Shown one piece after another: positions 7,630-16,470 of a stretch of 64,000 bases of DNA. The stretch spans positions 3,038,001-3,102,000 of the forward strand of contig NZ_CP046535.1 of assembly GCF_009739515.1 (NCBI RefSeq), read 5' to 3'. Source of the DNA: Sphingomonas profundi. Its GTDB lineage: Bacteria; Pseudomonadota; Alphaproteobacteria; Sphingomonadales; Sphingomonadaceae. Every line of letters starts with the position of its first letter. Position 1 is the first letter of the stretch. Both the position numbers and the translations under genes were made by a program. The notes under the pieces were generated by a model, which worked only from the letters and a program-made list of their open reading frames with translations, searched no databases and had not been told where the DNA came from.

Positions 7630-9477
7630 GTGGAGATGCGGGTGCGGCACGATCGATCGCTGGGCGCGGCGGCGCGGGAGGTGGCGGCGCCGGCGACCGC
7701 ATCCTCCGGTCGCTGGTGGATCGGCCTGATCGCGCTCTGGCTGGTCGCCTGCCTGTGGCTGCTCGCCGGCCACGCCGCCGAGATCGCCGCGCTGCGCCTG
7801 CCGGACAGCGACGACGACCTGCGGCTGCTGCAGGTGCGCGACTGGCTGGATGGGCAGGGCTGGTTCGATCTGCGCCAGCACCGGCTTGATCCGCCGGCGG
7901 GCGCCGATATCCACTGGAGCCGGCTCGTCGATCTACCGCTCGCCGCGATCGTGCTCGTCGCGCGGCCGCTGCTGGGCGGCGGCGTGGCGGAGGCGGTGGC
8001 GGCGGCGGTGGTGCCGCTCCTCACCCTGTTCGGCGCGATGGCGCTGCTGGCGCTGATCGCCCGCCGCGCGATCGCGCCGGCCGCGTGGTGGTGGGCGCCG
8101 CTGCTGCTGCTGATGGCCAGCCCGGCGCTGGGCATGATGGCCCCGCTCAGGATCGATCATCACGGCTGGCAGATCGTCGGCGTGCTGGCCCTCGCCTACG
8201 GGCTGGTGATGCCGGCGCGGGCGCGCGGCGGGGCGACCGCCGGCGTCGCTGTCGCGGCGTCGCTGGCGATCGGGGTGGAGATGCTGCCGTTCCTGGGTGC
8301 CGGCATGGCGCTGGCGGCGATCGGCTTTGCGATCGACGGCGAGGAGCGGGTGCGGCTGCGCGCGCTCTGCGCCAGTGCCGGCGGCGCGACGGTGGTGGCG
8401 CTGCTAGCCTTCGTCGCCCCCGCCCGCCGCCTCGGCAGCGCGTGCGACGCGCTCTCCGCCACATGGGCGCTGCCGCTGTTGGCGGGATGCGCCGTGCTGG
8501 TCGTGGGCAGCGTCCGCGCAGGCGGCGTGCGGGCGCGGTGGCTGTGGCTCGGCGCGGGCGGGCTGGCGGCGATCGGCACGCTGCTGGTGGCGGGCGGTGG
8601 CGCCTGCCTGATCGATCCCTATCGCGCGGTCGATCCGGTCGCGCGGGCGCTGTGGCTCGATCGCGTGTCGGAGGCATTGCCGCTGTGGCGGCAGACGGCC
8701 GAGGTGGCGTGGGCGAGCCTCGCCTTGCCGCTGATCGGGCTGGCCGGCGGCATGCTGATGCTGCGGCGGGCGCCGCCGGAAGGGCGGCGAATGTGGGCGG
8801 TGATCCTCGTTTTCTCGGCGCTGTCGATCCTGCTCGCGCTTGCCGCCACGCGCGGCGCGGTGGTGGCGCAGGCGCTGGCGCTACCGGGCGCGGCGGCGCT
8901 GGGCCATCTCGGCCGCGAACGCATCGTGGCGAGCGGCCGGATGATCGTGCGGGTGTTCGGGCAGGTGCTGCTGTTCCTCCTCGTCTCGGCCATCCTGCCG
9001 CGGCTCGCCATCGCGGCGCTGCTGGCGCCGCCGGCGGGCAAGGCGGAGACCATGGCCGAAGCGGGCGCCGCCGCGTGCATGCGCCCGCGCGCGCTGGCCG
9101 CGCTCGATGCGCTGCCGCCGGCCACCCTGTTCGGCTTCCTCGATGCGACGCCGGCGCTGCTGCTCCACAGCCATCACAGCGGCATCGCCGGCCCCTATCA
9201 CCGCAACGGCCGCGCCATCGCGGACGTGATGCGGGCTTGGGCCGGCGACCCGGCGATTGCAGAGGCGATCGTGCGCCGCCATCGCGCCGCCTACGTGATA
9301 CTCTGCGGCGATCCCGCCGAAGCGCAGCTTTATGACAGGCGCGGGCCCGACGGCCTCCACGCGCGGCTGATCCGCGGCGAAACGTCGGCATGGCTGACGC
9401 CGGTGAAGATGAACAACACGCCATGGCGGGTCTGGCGCGTGCGGCCCCCCTTGCGGGCAGGGCCGCCCGCGGCATAG
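7630..9477 (+). CDS. Polytopic GT-C-like membrane protein, paralogue A
   Basis: A 615-residue protein with a first membrane span, an extracytoplasmic loop with LPDSDDDLRLLQVRDWL and GADIHWSRL, then many membrane spans and a C-terminal soluble part containing HHSGIAGPYHRNGRA. The acidic cluster after the first span is what GT-C glycosyltransferases use. PLRIDHHGWQ after a later span resembles, from memory, the DHH segment of STT3/AglB-type oligosaccharyltransferases. It is clearly homologous to the protein at 13206-14999. Function is inferred: polyprenol-linked glycan transfer. Such proteins in this genus are, as I recall, often mislabelled as AcrB-like. The start is GTG 7630, with ATG 7636 as an alternative. 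Confidence 0.7.
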   Translation: MEMRVRHDRSLGAAAREVAAPATASSGRWWIGLIALWLVACLWLLAGHAAEIAALRLPDSDDDLRLLQVRDWLDGQGWFDLRQHRLDPPAGADIHWSRLVDLPLAAIVLVARPLLGGGVAEAVAAAVVPLLTLFGAMALLALIARRAIAPAAWWWAPLLLLMASPALGMMAPLRIDHHGWQIVGVLALAYGLVMPARARGGATAGVAVAASLAIGVEMLPFLGAGMALAAIGFAIDGEERVRLRALCASAGGATVVALLAFVAPARRLGSACDALSATWALPLLAGCAVLVVGSVRAGGVRARWLWLGAGGLAAIGTLLVAGGGACLIDPYRAVDPVARALWLDRVSEALPLWRQTAEVAWASLALPLIGLAGGMLMLRRAPPEGRRMWAVILVFSALSILLALAATRGAVVAQALALPGAAALGHLGRERIVASGRMIVRVFGQVLLFLLVSAILPRLAIAALLAPPAGKAETMAEAGAAACMRPRALAALDALPPATLFGFLDATPALLLHSHHSGIAGPYHRNGRAIADVMRAWAGDPAIAEAIVRRHRAAYVILCGDPAEAQLYDRRGPDGLHARLIRGETSAWLTPVKMNNTPWRVWRVRPPLRAGPPAA

Positions 9478-9486
9478 GTCAGGGCG

Positions 9487-11067
9487 ATGAGCCCACCCGA
9501 GACGCGCCTGCCCTGGTGGAGCGACCGCCGCTATCTCGCCTTGCTGGTGGCGCTGAGCGCGGTGCCGATGCTGTGGCCGTCGCTGCCGCCGATCACCGAT
9601 GCGCTGGGCCACCTCGCCCGCTTCCGCGTGGAGCTGGGCATCGACAGCTCGCCGTGGCTGCGCAACTATTACGCCTTCCGCTGGGCGCTGATCGGCAATC
9701 TGGGCGCCGACCTGCTGGTGATCCCGCTGGCGCCGATCTTCGGCCTGCAACTGGCGGTGAAGCTGATCGCCGTCGCCATCCCCACGCTCACCGCCGCCGG
9801 CCTGCTGCTGGTCGCGCGCGAGGCGCACGGCCGCGTGCCGGCCACGGCCGCCTTCGCGCTGCCGCTGGCCTACGGCTTTCCATTCCAGTTCGGCTTCCTC
9901 AACTACACGCTGTCGATGGGGCTGGCGCTGCTCGCCTTCGCCCTCTGGCTGCGCCTGGGCCGCGCCGGGCGCTACGGCCTGCGCGCCGCGATCTTCGTGG
10001 TCGTCGCCCCCCTGCTGTGGCTGTGCCACGTCTATGGCTGGGGGGTGCTGGGGCTGCTGTGCTTCGCGGCCGAGCTGGTGCGCGATCGCGGCCATGGCGG
10101 CAGCCGCTGGCACGCGATCTGGCGCGCGGCGCTGGCGATGCTGCCGCTGGCGCCGCCGCTGGTGCTGATGGCGCTGTGGCGCAGCGGCGCGGTGAGCGGC
10201 TCCACCGGCGACTGGTTCAACTTCGTCGCCAAGCTCGCCTACGGCCTCGCGATGCTGCGGGATCGCTGGTACGCCTTCGATGTCGGCAGCGTCGCGCTGC
10301 TGATCGCGATCGTGGCGATTGCGCTGCTGCGGCGCGGCCTGCGCTTCGATCACATGCTGGCGATCGCGGCGCTGATCCTGTTCCTCACCTATCTGCTGCT
10401 GCCGCGCATCCTGCTGGGCTCGGCTTACGCCGACATGCGGCTGATCCCCTATGTGCTGGGCATCGCCGTGATCGCGATCCGCCCGATCGACGCCACCGCC
10501 CCGCTGGCGAGGGCGCTGGCGGTGGCCGCCCTGCTGTTCTTCGGCGCGCGCACCGCCGCCACCACGGTGAACTTCATCCGCTACGACCGTGCCTACGCCC
10601 GCCAGCTCGTCGCACTCGACCATGTCGAGCCGGGCGCGCGCGTGATGGTGCTCGTCAGCCTGCAATGCCAGGGCACGTGGGAGACGACGCGCATGGACCA
10701 TCTCGGCAGCCAGGCGCTCGTGCGGCGCGACGCGTTCGTCAACGGCCAGTGGGTGATGCCGGGCGCGCAGCTGCTGAGCGTGATCTACAGGCCGGCCGGG
10801 CGCTTCGCCACCGATCCCTCGCAGCTGCTACGCCCGCGTGAATGTCGCGGCTATCACGAGCCGATCCTCGAGGATACGCTGCGGAACTTCCCGCGCGCCG
10901 CCTTCGACTATTTCTGGCTCATCGACATGCCGCCGGAACGCTGGCCGCACGAGCCGGACCTGATCCCCGTCTGGCACGGGGCGCGCGGCATCCTCTACCG
11001 CGTCGCCCGCTCCGCCACGATCGCGAGGGACACGCCGAACGGCAGCGAGCGCCGGCCGACCCAGTAG
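9487..11067 (+). CDS. Polytopic membrane protein, probable GT-C glycosyltransferase
   Basis: A 526-residue protein with about eleven hydrophobic segments. The first periplasmic loop contains PPITDALGHLARFRVELG and LRNYYAFRWALIG, with an Asp in the place where GT-C proteins hold their catalytic acid, but I do not recognise a named family. A soluble C-terminal part of about 120 residues ends in GARGILYRVARSA. The ATG is ten bases after the stop of paralogue A, so the two are probably co-expressed. Its last 73 bases overlap the end of the methyltransferase gene on the other strand; both frames look genuine there. Confidence 0.6.
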   Translation: MSPPETRLPWWSDRRYLALLVALSAVPMLWPSLPPITDALGHLARFRVELGIDSSPWLRNYYAFRWALIGNLGADLLVIPLAPIFGLQLAVKLIAVAIPTLTAAGLLLVAREAHGRVPATAAFALPLAYGFPFQFGFLNYTLSMGLALLAFALWLRLGRAGRYGLRAAIFVVVAPLLWLCHVYGWGVLGLLCFAAELVRDRGHGGSRWHAIWRAALAMLPLAPPLVLMALWRSGAVSGSTGDWFNFVAKLAYGLAMLRDRWYAFDVGSVALLIAIVAIALLRRGLRFDHMLAIAALILFLTYLLLPRILLGSAYADMRLIPYVLGIAVIAIRPIDATAPLARALAVAALLFFGARTAATTVNFIRYDRAYARQLVALDHVEPGARVMVLVSLQCQGTWETTRMDHLGSQALVRRDAFVNGQWVMPGAQLLSVIYRPAGRFATDPSQLLRPRECRGYHEPILEDTLRNFPRAAFDYFWLIDMPPERWPHEPDLIPVWHGARGILYRVARSATIARDTPNGSERRPTQ

Positions 11068-11729
11068 CGCTCGGCCCCGAACACCGCTTCCAGCACCGCG
11101 TTGACCGGCCTGGGCGGCATCGCATCGTCCCCGCCTTCGCGCTTGCGCAGGCGGCCCACGGCGCGCGCCGCCACCACCAGCGGATAGAGCAGGGTGTTGA
11201 AGTGGGTCAGGTGGCGCACGCGATAGCCGTTGGCCTCGAACACGTCGCGCAGGCCGGCGGCGGTGTAGCGGCGCTGGTGGTGGTGCGCCACGTCGTGCGC
11301 GCTCCACAGCCCCGGCCCGGCCGGCACGGTGACGAGGATGCGGCCGCCCGGCGCCAGCTTGGGCCACAAGGCGGCGAGGGCCGGGCCGTCGCCCGGAATA
11401 TGCTCCAGCACGTCCAGCATGGCGATCAGGTCGTAGGCGCCGTCCGCCAGGTCCACCCCGTCCGGCAGCAGCCCGCCCTTCACCGCGATGCCGGTGCGCT
11501 GCGTGGCGAGCGCGCGGGCCGGCCCGTCCGGCTCCACCGCGTCCACCCGGCCGAACCGGCGCAGCAGCGCGATGTTCGATCCGGTGCCGCAGCCCATCTC
11601 CAGCACGCGGGCATCCGATTTCAGCGGCACCTGCTCACGGATCAGCCGGTCGATGATCTTGCGGCGGGCGACGAACCACCAGTGCTGGCCGTCGATCCGG
11701 GCCATGTTGTCGTAGGTGGCGCGGTCCAT
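10995..11729 (-). CDS. Class I SAM-dependent methyltransferase of the glycan locus
   Basis: A 244-residue protein with VLEMGCGTGSN (SAM motif I, about residues 42-52), VDAVEPD after the second strand, AMLDVLEHIPGD (motif II region) and LAPGGRILVTVPAG (motif III). This matches the Methyltransf_11/23 group that often accompanies polyprenol-glycan genes. The HHHQRRYTAAGLRDVF segment is common in that subgroup. The true start is ATG 11729, one base overlapping the stop of the upstream GtrB-like gene. The open frame extends further upstream without meaning. It probably modifies a sugar or lipid in the same pathway; the substrate is unknown. Confidence 0.8.
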   Translation of the reverse strand: MDRATYDNMARIDGQHWWFVARRKIIDRLIREQVPLKSDARVLEMGCGTGSNIALLRRFGRVDAVEPDGPARALATQRTGIAVKGGLLPDGVDLADGAYDLIAMLDVLEHIPGDGPALAALWPKLAPGGRILVTVPAGPGLWSAHDVAHHHQRRYTAAGLRDVFEANGYRVRHLTHFNTLLYPLVVAARAVGRLRKREGGDDAMPPRPVNAVLEAVFGAERYWVGRRSLPFGVSLAIVAERATR

Positions 11730-12730
11730 CAGAGATCCCCGATCCGCTCGCGGACGATGTAGATCGGGCGGTGCTTCACCTCCACCAGGATGCGGCCGAC
11801 ATATTCGCCCAGGATGCCGAGCGACAGCAGCTGCAACCCGCCGAAGAACAGGATCGCCACCATCAGCGAGGGATAGCCCGCCACGTCCGATCCGAACAGC
11901 ACCGTCCGCGCGATCACGAAGACGGCGAACAGGATACCGGCGAGCGCGATGGCCCCGCCCAGATAGCTCCACACCCGAAGCGGCACGGTGGAGGCGGAGG
12001 TGATGCCGTCGATCGCCAGCGTCCAGAGCTTCCAGTAGTTGAACTTGGTCTCGCCGACCTTGCGCTCCACCCGGTCATATTCCACCGCCGTCTGACGGAA
12101 GCCGCCCCACGCGAACAGCCCCTTCATGAAGCGGTTGCGCTCCGGCATCACCTTGATGACGTCCACCACCTTGCGATCGAGCAGGCGAAAGTCCCCGGCA
12201 TGCTCGGGTATCTTGTCCATCGATAGCCAGTTGTGCGCGCGATAGTAGAGATCGGCCGTCATCCGCTTGGGCAGCGAATCGGAGAGGCGATTGCGGCGCA
12301 CGCCGTAGACCACGTCATGCCCCTGCCGCCACTTCTCCAGCATCGCGCCGATCACCTCGGGCGGATCCTGCATGTCCACGTCGATCGGCACCACCGCTGC
12401 CCCGCGCGCATGATCGAGCCCGGCGGAGAGCGCCGCTTCCTTGCCGAAATTGCGCGAGAGCGAGAGGGCACGGATGCGGCCGTCCGCCCGGTGAGCGGCG
12501 CAGATGGCGGCGAGCGTCGCATCCTGGCTGCCATCGTCGATGAACAGGATCTCCCAGCCCACCGCGCCGCCGGCCGGATCGCGCAAGGCATCCAGCACCG
12601 GCGCCACCCGCGCCACGAACAGGGCGATCGCCTCCTCCTCGTCCTTCACCGGCACGATGAGGGAGAGGATCGGGGCCGCCGCCTCGATACCGACGGGATC
12701 GGGACGGGCCGAGAGCATCGTCTGTTCCAT
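11729..12730 (-). CDS. GT2 polyprenyl-phosphate glycosyltransferase (GtrB/DPM1-like)
   Basis: A 333-residue GT2 enzyme with an N-terminal GT-A domain showing SLIVPVKDEEE, FIDDGSQDAT and DVDMQDPPE (metal- and nucleotide-binding acids), RNFGKEAAL, then HAGDFRLLDRK and RNRFMKGLF. Two C-terminal membrane helices (about residues 240-262 and 278-305) end with LGEYVGRI. This is the classic GtrB/ArnC layout: it moves a sugar from a nucleotide donor to undecaprenyl phosphate on the cytoplasmic face. With the GtrA-like neighbour it would supply lipid-linked sugar to the GT-C proteins around it. Confidence 0.88.
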   Translation of the reverse strand: MEQTMLSARPDPVGIEAAAPILSLIVPVKDEEEAIALFVARVAPVLDALRDPAGGAVGWEILFIDDGSQDATLAAICAAHRADGRIRALSLSRNFGKEAALSAGLDHARGAAVVPIDVDMQDPPEVIGAMLEKWRQGHDVVYGVRRNRLSDSLPKRMTADLYYRAHNWLSMDKIPEHAGDFRLLDRKVVDVIKVMPERNRFMKGLFAWGGFRQTAVEYDRVERKVGETKFNYWKLWTLAIDGITSASTVPLRVWSYLGGAIALAGILFAVFVIARTVLFGSDVAGYPSLMVAILFFGGLQLLSLGILGEYVGRILVEVKHRPIYIVRERIGDL

Positions 12731-12740
12731 GGCCGCGATC

Positions 12741-13154
12741 CTAATCGAAAACCCAGCGGCGGTTGAGCCAGAATACGGCCAGCGGCGTCACCCCCAGCAC
12801 CAGCGGATAGGGCGACCAGATCGGCCAGCCGAGACGGGTGACGAGCAGCCATACCCACAGGCTGTTCAGCCCGAAGCTGACCAGCGAGATGATGAGGAAG
12901 CGCCCGCCCGTGCGCATCAGATTGTCCCGCCGGCCATGGCCGCGGAAGCTCCAGCGGCTGTGGACGACATAGCCCACCGCCACGGCCGCGAGGAAGCCGA
13001 TGGCCCACGCCACGTTCGGGTTCAGGTGCGCCCGCGCGGCCAGTACCCAGTAGAGCCCGATGTTGACGAGGCTGGCGAGGCCGCCGGTCAGCGCGTAGCG
13101 GACGAGCTGCCCGAACAGCACGCGCCATTCGCCCTGACGTGTCGCGATGTTCAT
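12741..13154 (-). CDS. GtrA family membrane protein
   Basis: A 137-residue protein with four membrane spans and the GtrA-family N-terminus (LVRYALTGGLASLVNIGLYW), plus AIGFLAAVAVGYVVHSRWSF and a final LNRRWVFD, all typical of PF04138. GtrA proteins are thought to flip polyprenyl-phosphate-linked sugars to the periplasm. It lies ten bases upstream of the GtrB-like gene on the same strand. Together with the GT-C proteins this gives all three parts of a Gtr-type glycosylation system. Confidence 0.88.
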   Translation of the reverse strand: MNIATRQGEWRVLFGQLVRYALTGGLASLVNIGLYWVLAARAHLNPNVAWAIGFLAAVAVGYVVHSRWSFRGHGRRDNLMRTGGRFLIISLVSFGLNSLWVWLLVTRLGWPIWSPYPLVLGVTPLAVFWLNRRWVFD

Positions 13155-13205
13155 GCCGGCTCCGCTTGCCCTTTAGCCCCGAGCGACTAATGCGCGGGCA
13201 CCCTC

Positions 13206-14999
13206 ATGGCCAGCTTTCCCGAACATCCGGTGAATCCGTCGGCGAACCCGTTCGCCCGCCACTGGGTGCGCTGGACGCTGCTGCTGTGGCTGGCGGCCGC
13301 CATCGCGATGATCGTCACCAAATGGGCCGCGATCCACTGGTTCGCGCTGGGCGATACGGACGACAATCTGCGCATCGCCCAGGTGAACGCCTGGCTGCAC
13401 GGGCAGGGCTGGTACGATCTGCGGCAATATCGTCTAAATCCGCCGGCCGGCGCCGACATCCACTGGTCGCGGCTGGCGGACCTGCCGATCGCCGGCATTA
13501 TCCTGCTGGTGAAGCCGTTCGCCGGCTACGTCGTGGCCGAGAAGGCGGCGGTGGCGATCGCCCCCCTGATCCCGCTGGCGCTGGCGATGCTCTCGCTGGC
13601 GCTGGCGGCGCGGCGGCTGGTGGCGCCCGGCGCCTTCGCGTTCGGCGCGCTGCTGCTGCTGTGCGGGCAGAGCGCGCTGTTCATGTTCATGCCGCTGCGC
13701 ATCGATCACCACGGCTGGCAGCTCGCCTTCCTCGCGTTGGCGCTGGCCGGCAGCGCGGATGCGGCGCGGCGGCGCGGCGGCGCGATTGTTGGGCTGGCGA
13801 CGGCGCTGTCGCTGATCGTGGGGCTGGAGATGCTGCCCTATCTCGCGCTTGCCGGCGGCGTGATCGCGCTGCGCTGGGTCGCGGACCGGGCCGAGCGCGA
13901 CCGGCTGGCGGCCTATGCGGCGACCCTGGCGGGCGGATCGGCGATCGGCTTCCTGCTGTTCGCCTCCACCGCCAACCGCGCGCCGGTATGCGATGCGCTC
14001 TCGCCCGTTTGGCTCTCGGCCAGCCTGGCGGCGGGCGGGCTGCTGGCGGCGCTGGCCTGGACATCCCCGACGAAGCGGCGCGTGCGGCTGGCGCTGGCGG
14101 TGGTCGCGGCGGTCGTGCTGGTGGCCGCCTTCGCCTACGCCTGGCCGCACTGCCTGTCGCGCCCGGAAGGCGTGTCGCCGGAGCTGGAGCGGCTGTGGCT
14201 CAGCCATGTGCGGGAGGCGAAGCCGATCTACCAGCACGGCTGGCGCGTCTACCTGCCGGCGCTGGCGCTGCCGCTGGCGGGCGCGATCGGCGCGGCGGCG
14301 ATGCTGTGGCGCGGGCGCGGCACGCCGGCCTTCGCCGCCTGGGCGACGCCCACGCTGCTGGCGATCGCCGCCTGCGCGATGCTGCTGTGGCAGACCCGCG
14401 CCGGGCCGGCGGCGCAACTGCTCGGCGTGCCGGGGGCCGCGGCGCTCGGCTGGCTGCTGCTGCCGCGCATCGCGGGCGACCGGCGCCCGTGGGTGCGGCT
14501 GGGCGGCGCGATCGCCCTGTTCCTGGTGGTCTCCGGCGTGGCGGTGCCGCTGACGATCAACGCGCTGCCGCCGGCCAGCCCGGGCAAGGGCCGCCGGGCG
14601 ACGGCCGCCGCCAACCGCAAATGCCCGACCCTGCCGGCGCTGGCGCCGATCGCCCGGCTGCCGCAGGCGACGATCCTGACCTTCGTCGATTTCGGCCCGC
14701 GCCTGCTGGCGGTGACGCACCACCGCGCGATCGCCGGCCCCTATCATCGCAACGGCGCGGCGATCCTGGACGTGCAGCACGCCTTTCGCGGCTCCGCTGA
14801 GAATGCGCGGCGTATAATGTGGCGGCACGGCGCGACTTTGCTGCTGATCTGCCCCGGCATGTCCGAATCGACGATCTACGCGGGCGAGGCGCGGAACGGC
14901 TTCTACGCGCAGCTGATGCGCGGGCGAGTGCCGGGCTGGCTGGCGCCGGTGCCGCTGCCGAAGAGCAATCCGCTGCGGCTGTGGCGGCTGGCGGGATAG
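13206..14999 (+). CDS. Polytopic GT-C-like membrane protein, paralogue B
   Basis: A 597-residue relative of the protein at 7630-9477. Shared blocks are GDTDDNLRIAQVNAWLHGQGWYD, NPPAGADIHWSRLADLP, PLRIDHHGWQ and HHRAIAGPYHRNGAA, each in the same order and spacing. The DTDDN acidic cluster sits in the first periplasmic loop. About ten further hydrophobic segments are followed by a soluble C-terminus. Divergent from gtrA with 51 bases between the starts. Two paralogues bracketing a Gtr-like set suggest that they add different sugars or use different acceptors; this is inference. Confidence 0.7.
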   Translation: MASFPEHPVNPSANPFARHWVRWTLLLWLAAAIAMIVTKWAAIHWFALGDTDDNLRIAQVNAWLHGQGWYDLRQYRLNPPAGADIHWSRLADLPIAGIILLVKPFAGYVVAEKAAVAIAPLIPLALAMLSLALAARRLVAPGAFAFGALLLLCGQSALFMFMPLRIDHHGWQLAFLALALAGSADAARRRGGAIVGLATALSLIVGLEMLPYLALAGGVIALRWVADRAERDRLAAYAATLAGGSAIGFLLFASTANRAPVCDALSPVWLSASLAAGGLLAALAWTSPTKRRVRLALAVVAAVVLVAAFAYAWPHCLSRPEGVSPELERLWLSHVREAKPIYQHGWRVYLPALALPLAGAIGAAAMLWRGRGTPAFAAWATPTLLAIAACAMLLWQTRAGPAAQLLGVPGAAALGWLLLPRIAGDRRPWVRLGGAIALFLVVSGVAVPLTINALPPASPGKGRRATAAANRKCPTLPALAPIARLPQATILTFVDFGPRLLAVTHHRAIAGPYHRNGAAILDVQHAFRGSAENARRIMWRHGATLLLICPGMSESTIYAGEARNGFYAQLMRGRVPGWLAPVPLPKSNPLRLWRLAG

Positions 15000-15025
15000 C
15001 GACGCTACGTCCCCTCTCCTCTCCC

Positions 15026-15104
15026 CGAGCGAAGTCGAGGGGCGGTCATGCGGTGCGCAAGTCGACGTTCGGTCCTGCCGACAGGCGCGTCTCGACTTCG
15101 CTCG
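15026..15104. repeat. Intergenic inverted repeat, CGAGCGAAGTCGAG family
   Basis: CGAGCGAAGTCGAG at 15026-15039 and its exact complement at 15091-15104. It lies between convergent genes (ends 14999 and 15137) and may act as a structured 3' end. Related arms occur at 5820, 35564 and 55548. Confidence 0.8.
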
Positions 15105-15136
15105 ACGCACGGTAGGGGGTGAGCGGCGTCGCGCCG

Positions 15137-15766
15137 CTACGCCGCCGCCGCGCCGCCGCGCAGCTTCTCCAGCACCCACGCCTTCGCCTCGGTCCAGTCG
15201 TCGATGCGGGCGTGGGCGTGCGGCGCTTTGGGCGTGTGCGCCGCCACCTGCGGCTCCGCGATCATGTGCAGGCGCCACACCCCCGGCTGGTGCTTCGCCA
15301 CCGACTCATGATGCACCGAAAGGTCGTCGACAAACACCGTGGCGCTCGGCCGATACTCGTCCACCAGCCGGCCGACCGGCGTGCCCTTGCCGCCCTGGTT
15401 GCACACCACCCGGTGGCGGATGCCGTGCGCCTCCAGCTGCGCCACGCGGCCGGCATGGCAGTGATCGCCCAGATTGGTGAGCACGACGATGTCGGCGACG
15501 GCGCCGATCTCCGCCAGCGCCTCGCCGGCGTGGGGCACCAGCGTCTGGCGATCCATCTCGGTGGCGAAGAAGCCGTCGAGCAGCGGCCACACCTCGGTCG
15601 CGGCCACCTGCGCGCCATCCCGCCGGTGGGTGAGCGCGCGGCCGAAATCATGCGCGCTGCCGATCGCGAAATCGATGCCGTGCGCCTCGTCCAGCCAGGC
15701 GCCGAAGTGGCTGACCATGTGCAGCAGCACCTCGTCGCAGTCGGTGATCAGCAGCGGACGGCTCAT
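15137..15766 (-). CDS. HAD-superfamily hydrolase
   Basis: A 209-residue cytoplasmic protein with HAD motif I LLITDCDEVLL (nucleophile Asp and the second Asp, residues 8-10), motif II VVLTNLG, a Lys in NQGGKGTPVG and motif IV ATVFVDDLSVHH. The fold and catalytic set point to a phosphatase or phosphonatase-type enzyme, but the substrate cannot be deduced. It overlaps the DUF3572 gene by four bases (ATGA), so the two are translated together. Confidence 0.82.
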   Translation of the reverse strand: MSRPLLITDCDEVLLHMVSHFGAWLDEAHGIDFAIGSAHDFGRALTHRRDGAQVAATEVWPLLDGFFATEMDRQTLVPHAGEALAEIGAVADIVVLTNLGDHCHAGRVAQLEAHGIRHRVVCNQGGKGTPVGRLVDEYRPSATVFVDDLSVHHESVAKHQPGVWRLHMIAEPQVAAHTPKAPHAHARIDDWTEAKAWVLEKLRGGAAAA

Positions 15767-16032
15767 GCCTCAAGCTCCATGCGGGCGGCGACCAGCGCCT
15801 CTGGTGAAACGGCGAGCGCGTCGGCGCACGCCATGAGATCGGGCTGGTGCGCCTCCAGGAAGGCCAGCACCGCGCCCAGCACGGCCGGATCGGCGGCGCG
15901 GCCGCGCAGGTCGTCCGGCGTCAGCCCGGTCAGCGCGAGCAACCGCTCGCCCCGCGCATCGTCGCCGAGCGTCCAGGCGAGCGCGGCGAGCGCCAGCGCC
16001 AGCGGGTCGTGGCTTACTTTGTCGGAACGCAT
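15763..16032 (-). CDS. DUF3572 family protein
   Basis: An 89-residue protein of unknown function with LALAALAWTLGDDARGERLLALTGL and a C-terminal ACADALAVSPEALVAARMELE, matching DUF3572 as I know it. In alphaproteobacteria this family commonly lies divergent from the response regulator divK, as here (39 bases to the divK start). That conserved linkage hints at a cell-cycle connection, but no activity is known. Confidence 0.8.
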   Translation of the reverse strand: MRSDKVSHDPLALALAALAWTLGDDARGERLLALTGLTPDDLRGRAADPAVLGAVLAFLEAHQPDLMACADALAVSPEALVAARMELEA

Positions 16033-16071
16033 CGCCTACATCTCCGGCTCGATGTGTGTCAGGGGCGGGGC

Positions 16072-16470
16072 GTGGCGAAGAAAGTGCTCGTTGTCGAGGA
16101 CAACGAACTGAACCTAAAGCTGTTCTGCGATCTGCTGCGCGCCCACGACTATGAGGCGGAGCCGGTGCGCGACGGCCGCGAGGCGGTGGCGCGCGCGGCG
16201 GCCTTCGCGCCCGACCTGATCGTGATGGACATCCAGCTGCCGCACGTGAGCGGGCTTGAGCTGATCGGCCGGCTGAAGGCGGACGAGAGCCTGCGCGCGA
16301 TCCCGATCATGGCGGTCACCGCCTATGCGGGCAAGGGCGACGAGGAGCAGATCAGGGCGGCCGGCGCCGAGGCCTATGTCTCCAAGCCCATCTCCGTGAT
16401 GCGCTTCGTGGAGACGGTGGAAGGGCTGATCGAGCGGGAGGATGCCCCCCCGCCGAGACCGCTTACTTGA
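16072..16470 (+). CDS. divK: Single-domain response regulator DivK
   Basis: A 132-residue stand-alone receiver domain. Visible are the acidic pocket VVEDNE, the phosphoacceptor Asp in [10 protein letters not shown], the conserved Thr in [13 protein letters not shown] and the switch Lys in AYVSKPISV. DivK links histidine kinases such as DivJ and PleC to CtrA control of the cell cycle in alphaproteobacteria. The open frame reaches far upstream, but GTG 16072 gives the family N-terminus [11 protein letters not shown] and follows an AGGGGCGGGG stretch. The last eight bases overlap the end of rpmG on the opposite strand. Confidence 0.88.
   Translation: MAKKVLVVEDNELNLKLFCDLLRAHDYEAEPVRDGREAVARAAAFAPDLIVMDIQLPHVSGLELIGRLKADESLRAIPIMAVTAYAGKGDEEQIRAAGAEAYVSKPISVMRFVETVEGLIEREDAPPPRPLT

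Noticed and set aside
8881-10701. 606-codon frame on the minus strand
   Set aside because: His/Gln/Arg/Asp-rich composition typical of antisense frames of high-GC genes; it covers two real membrane-protein genes.
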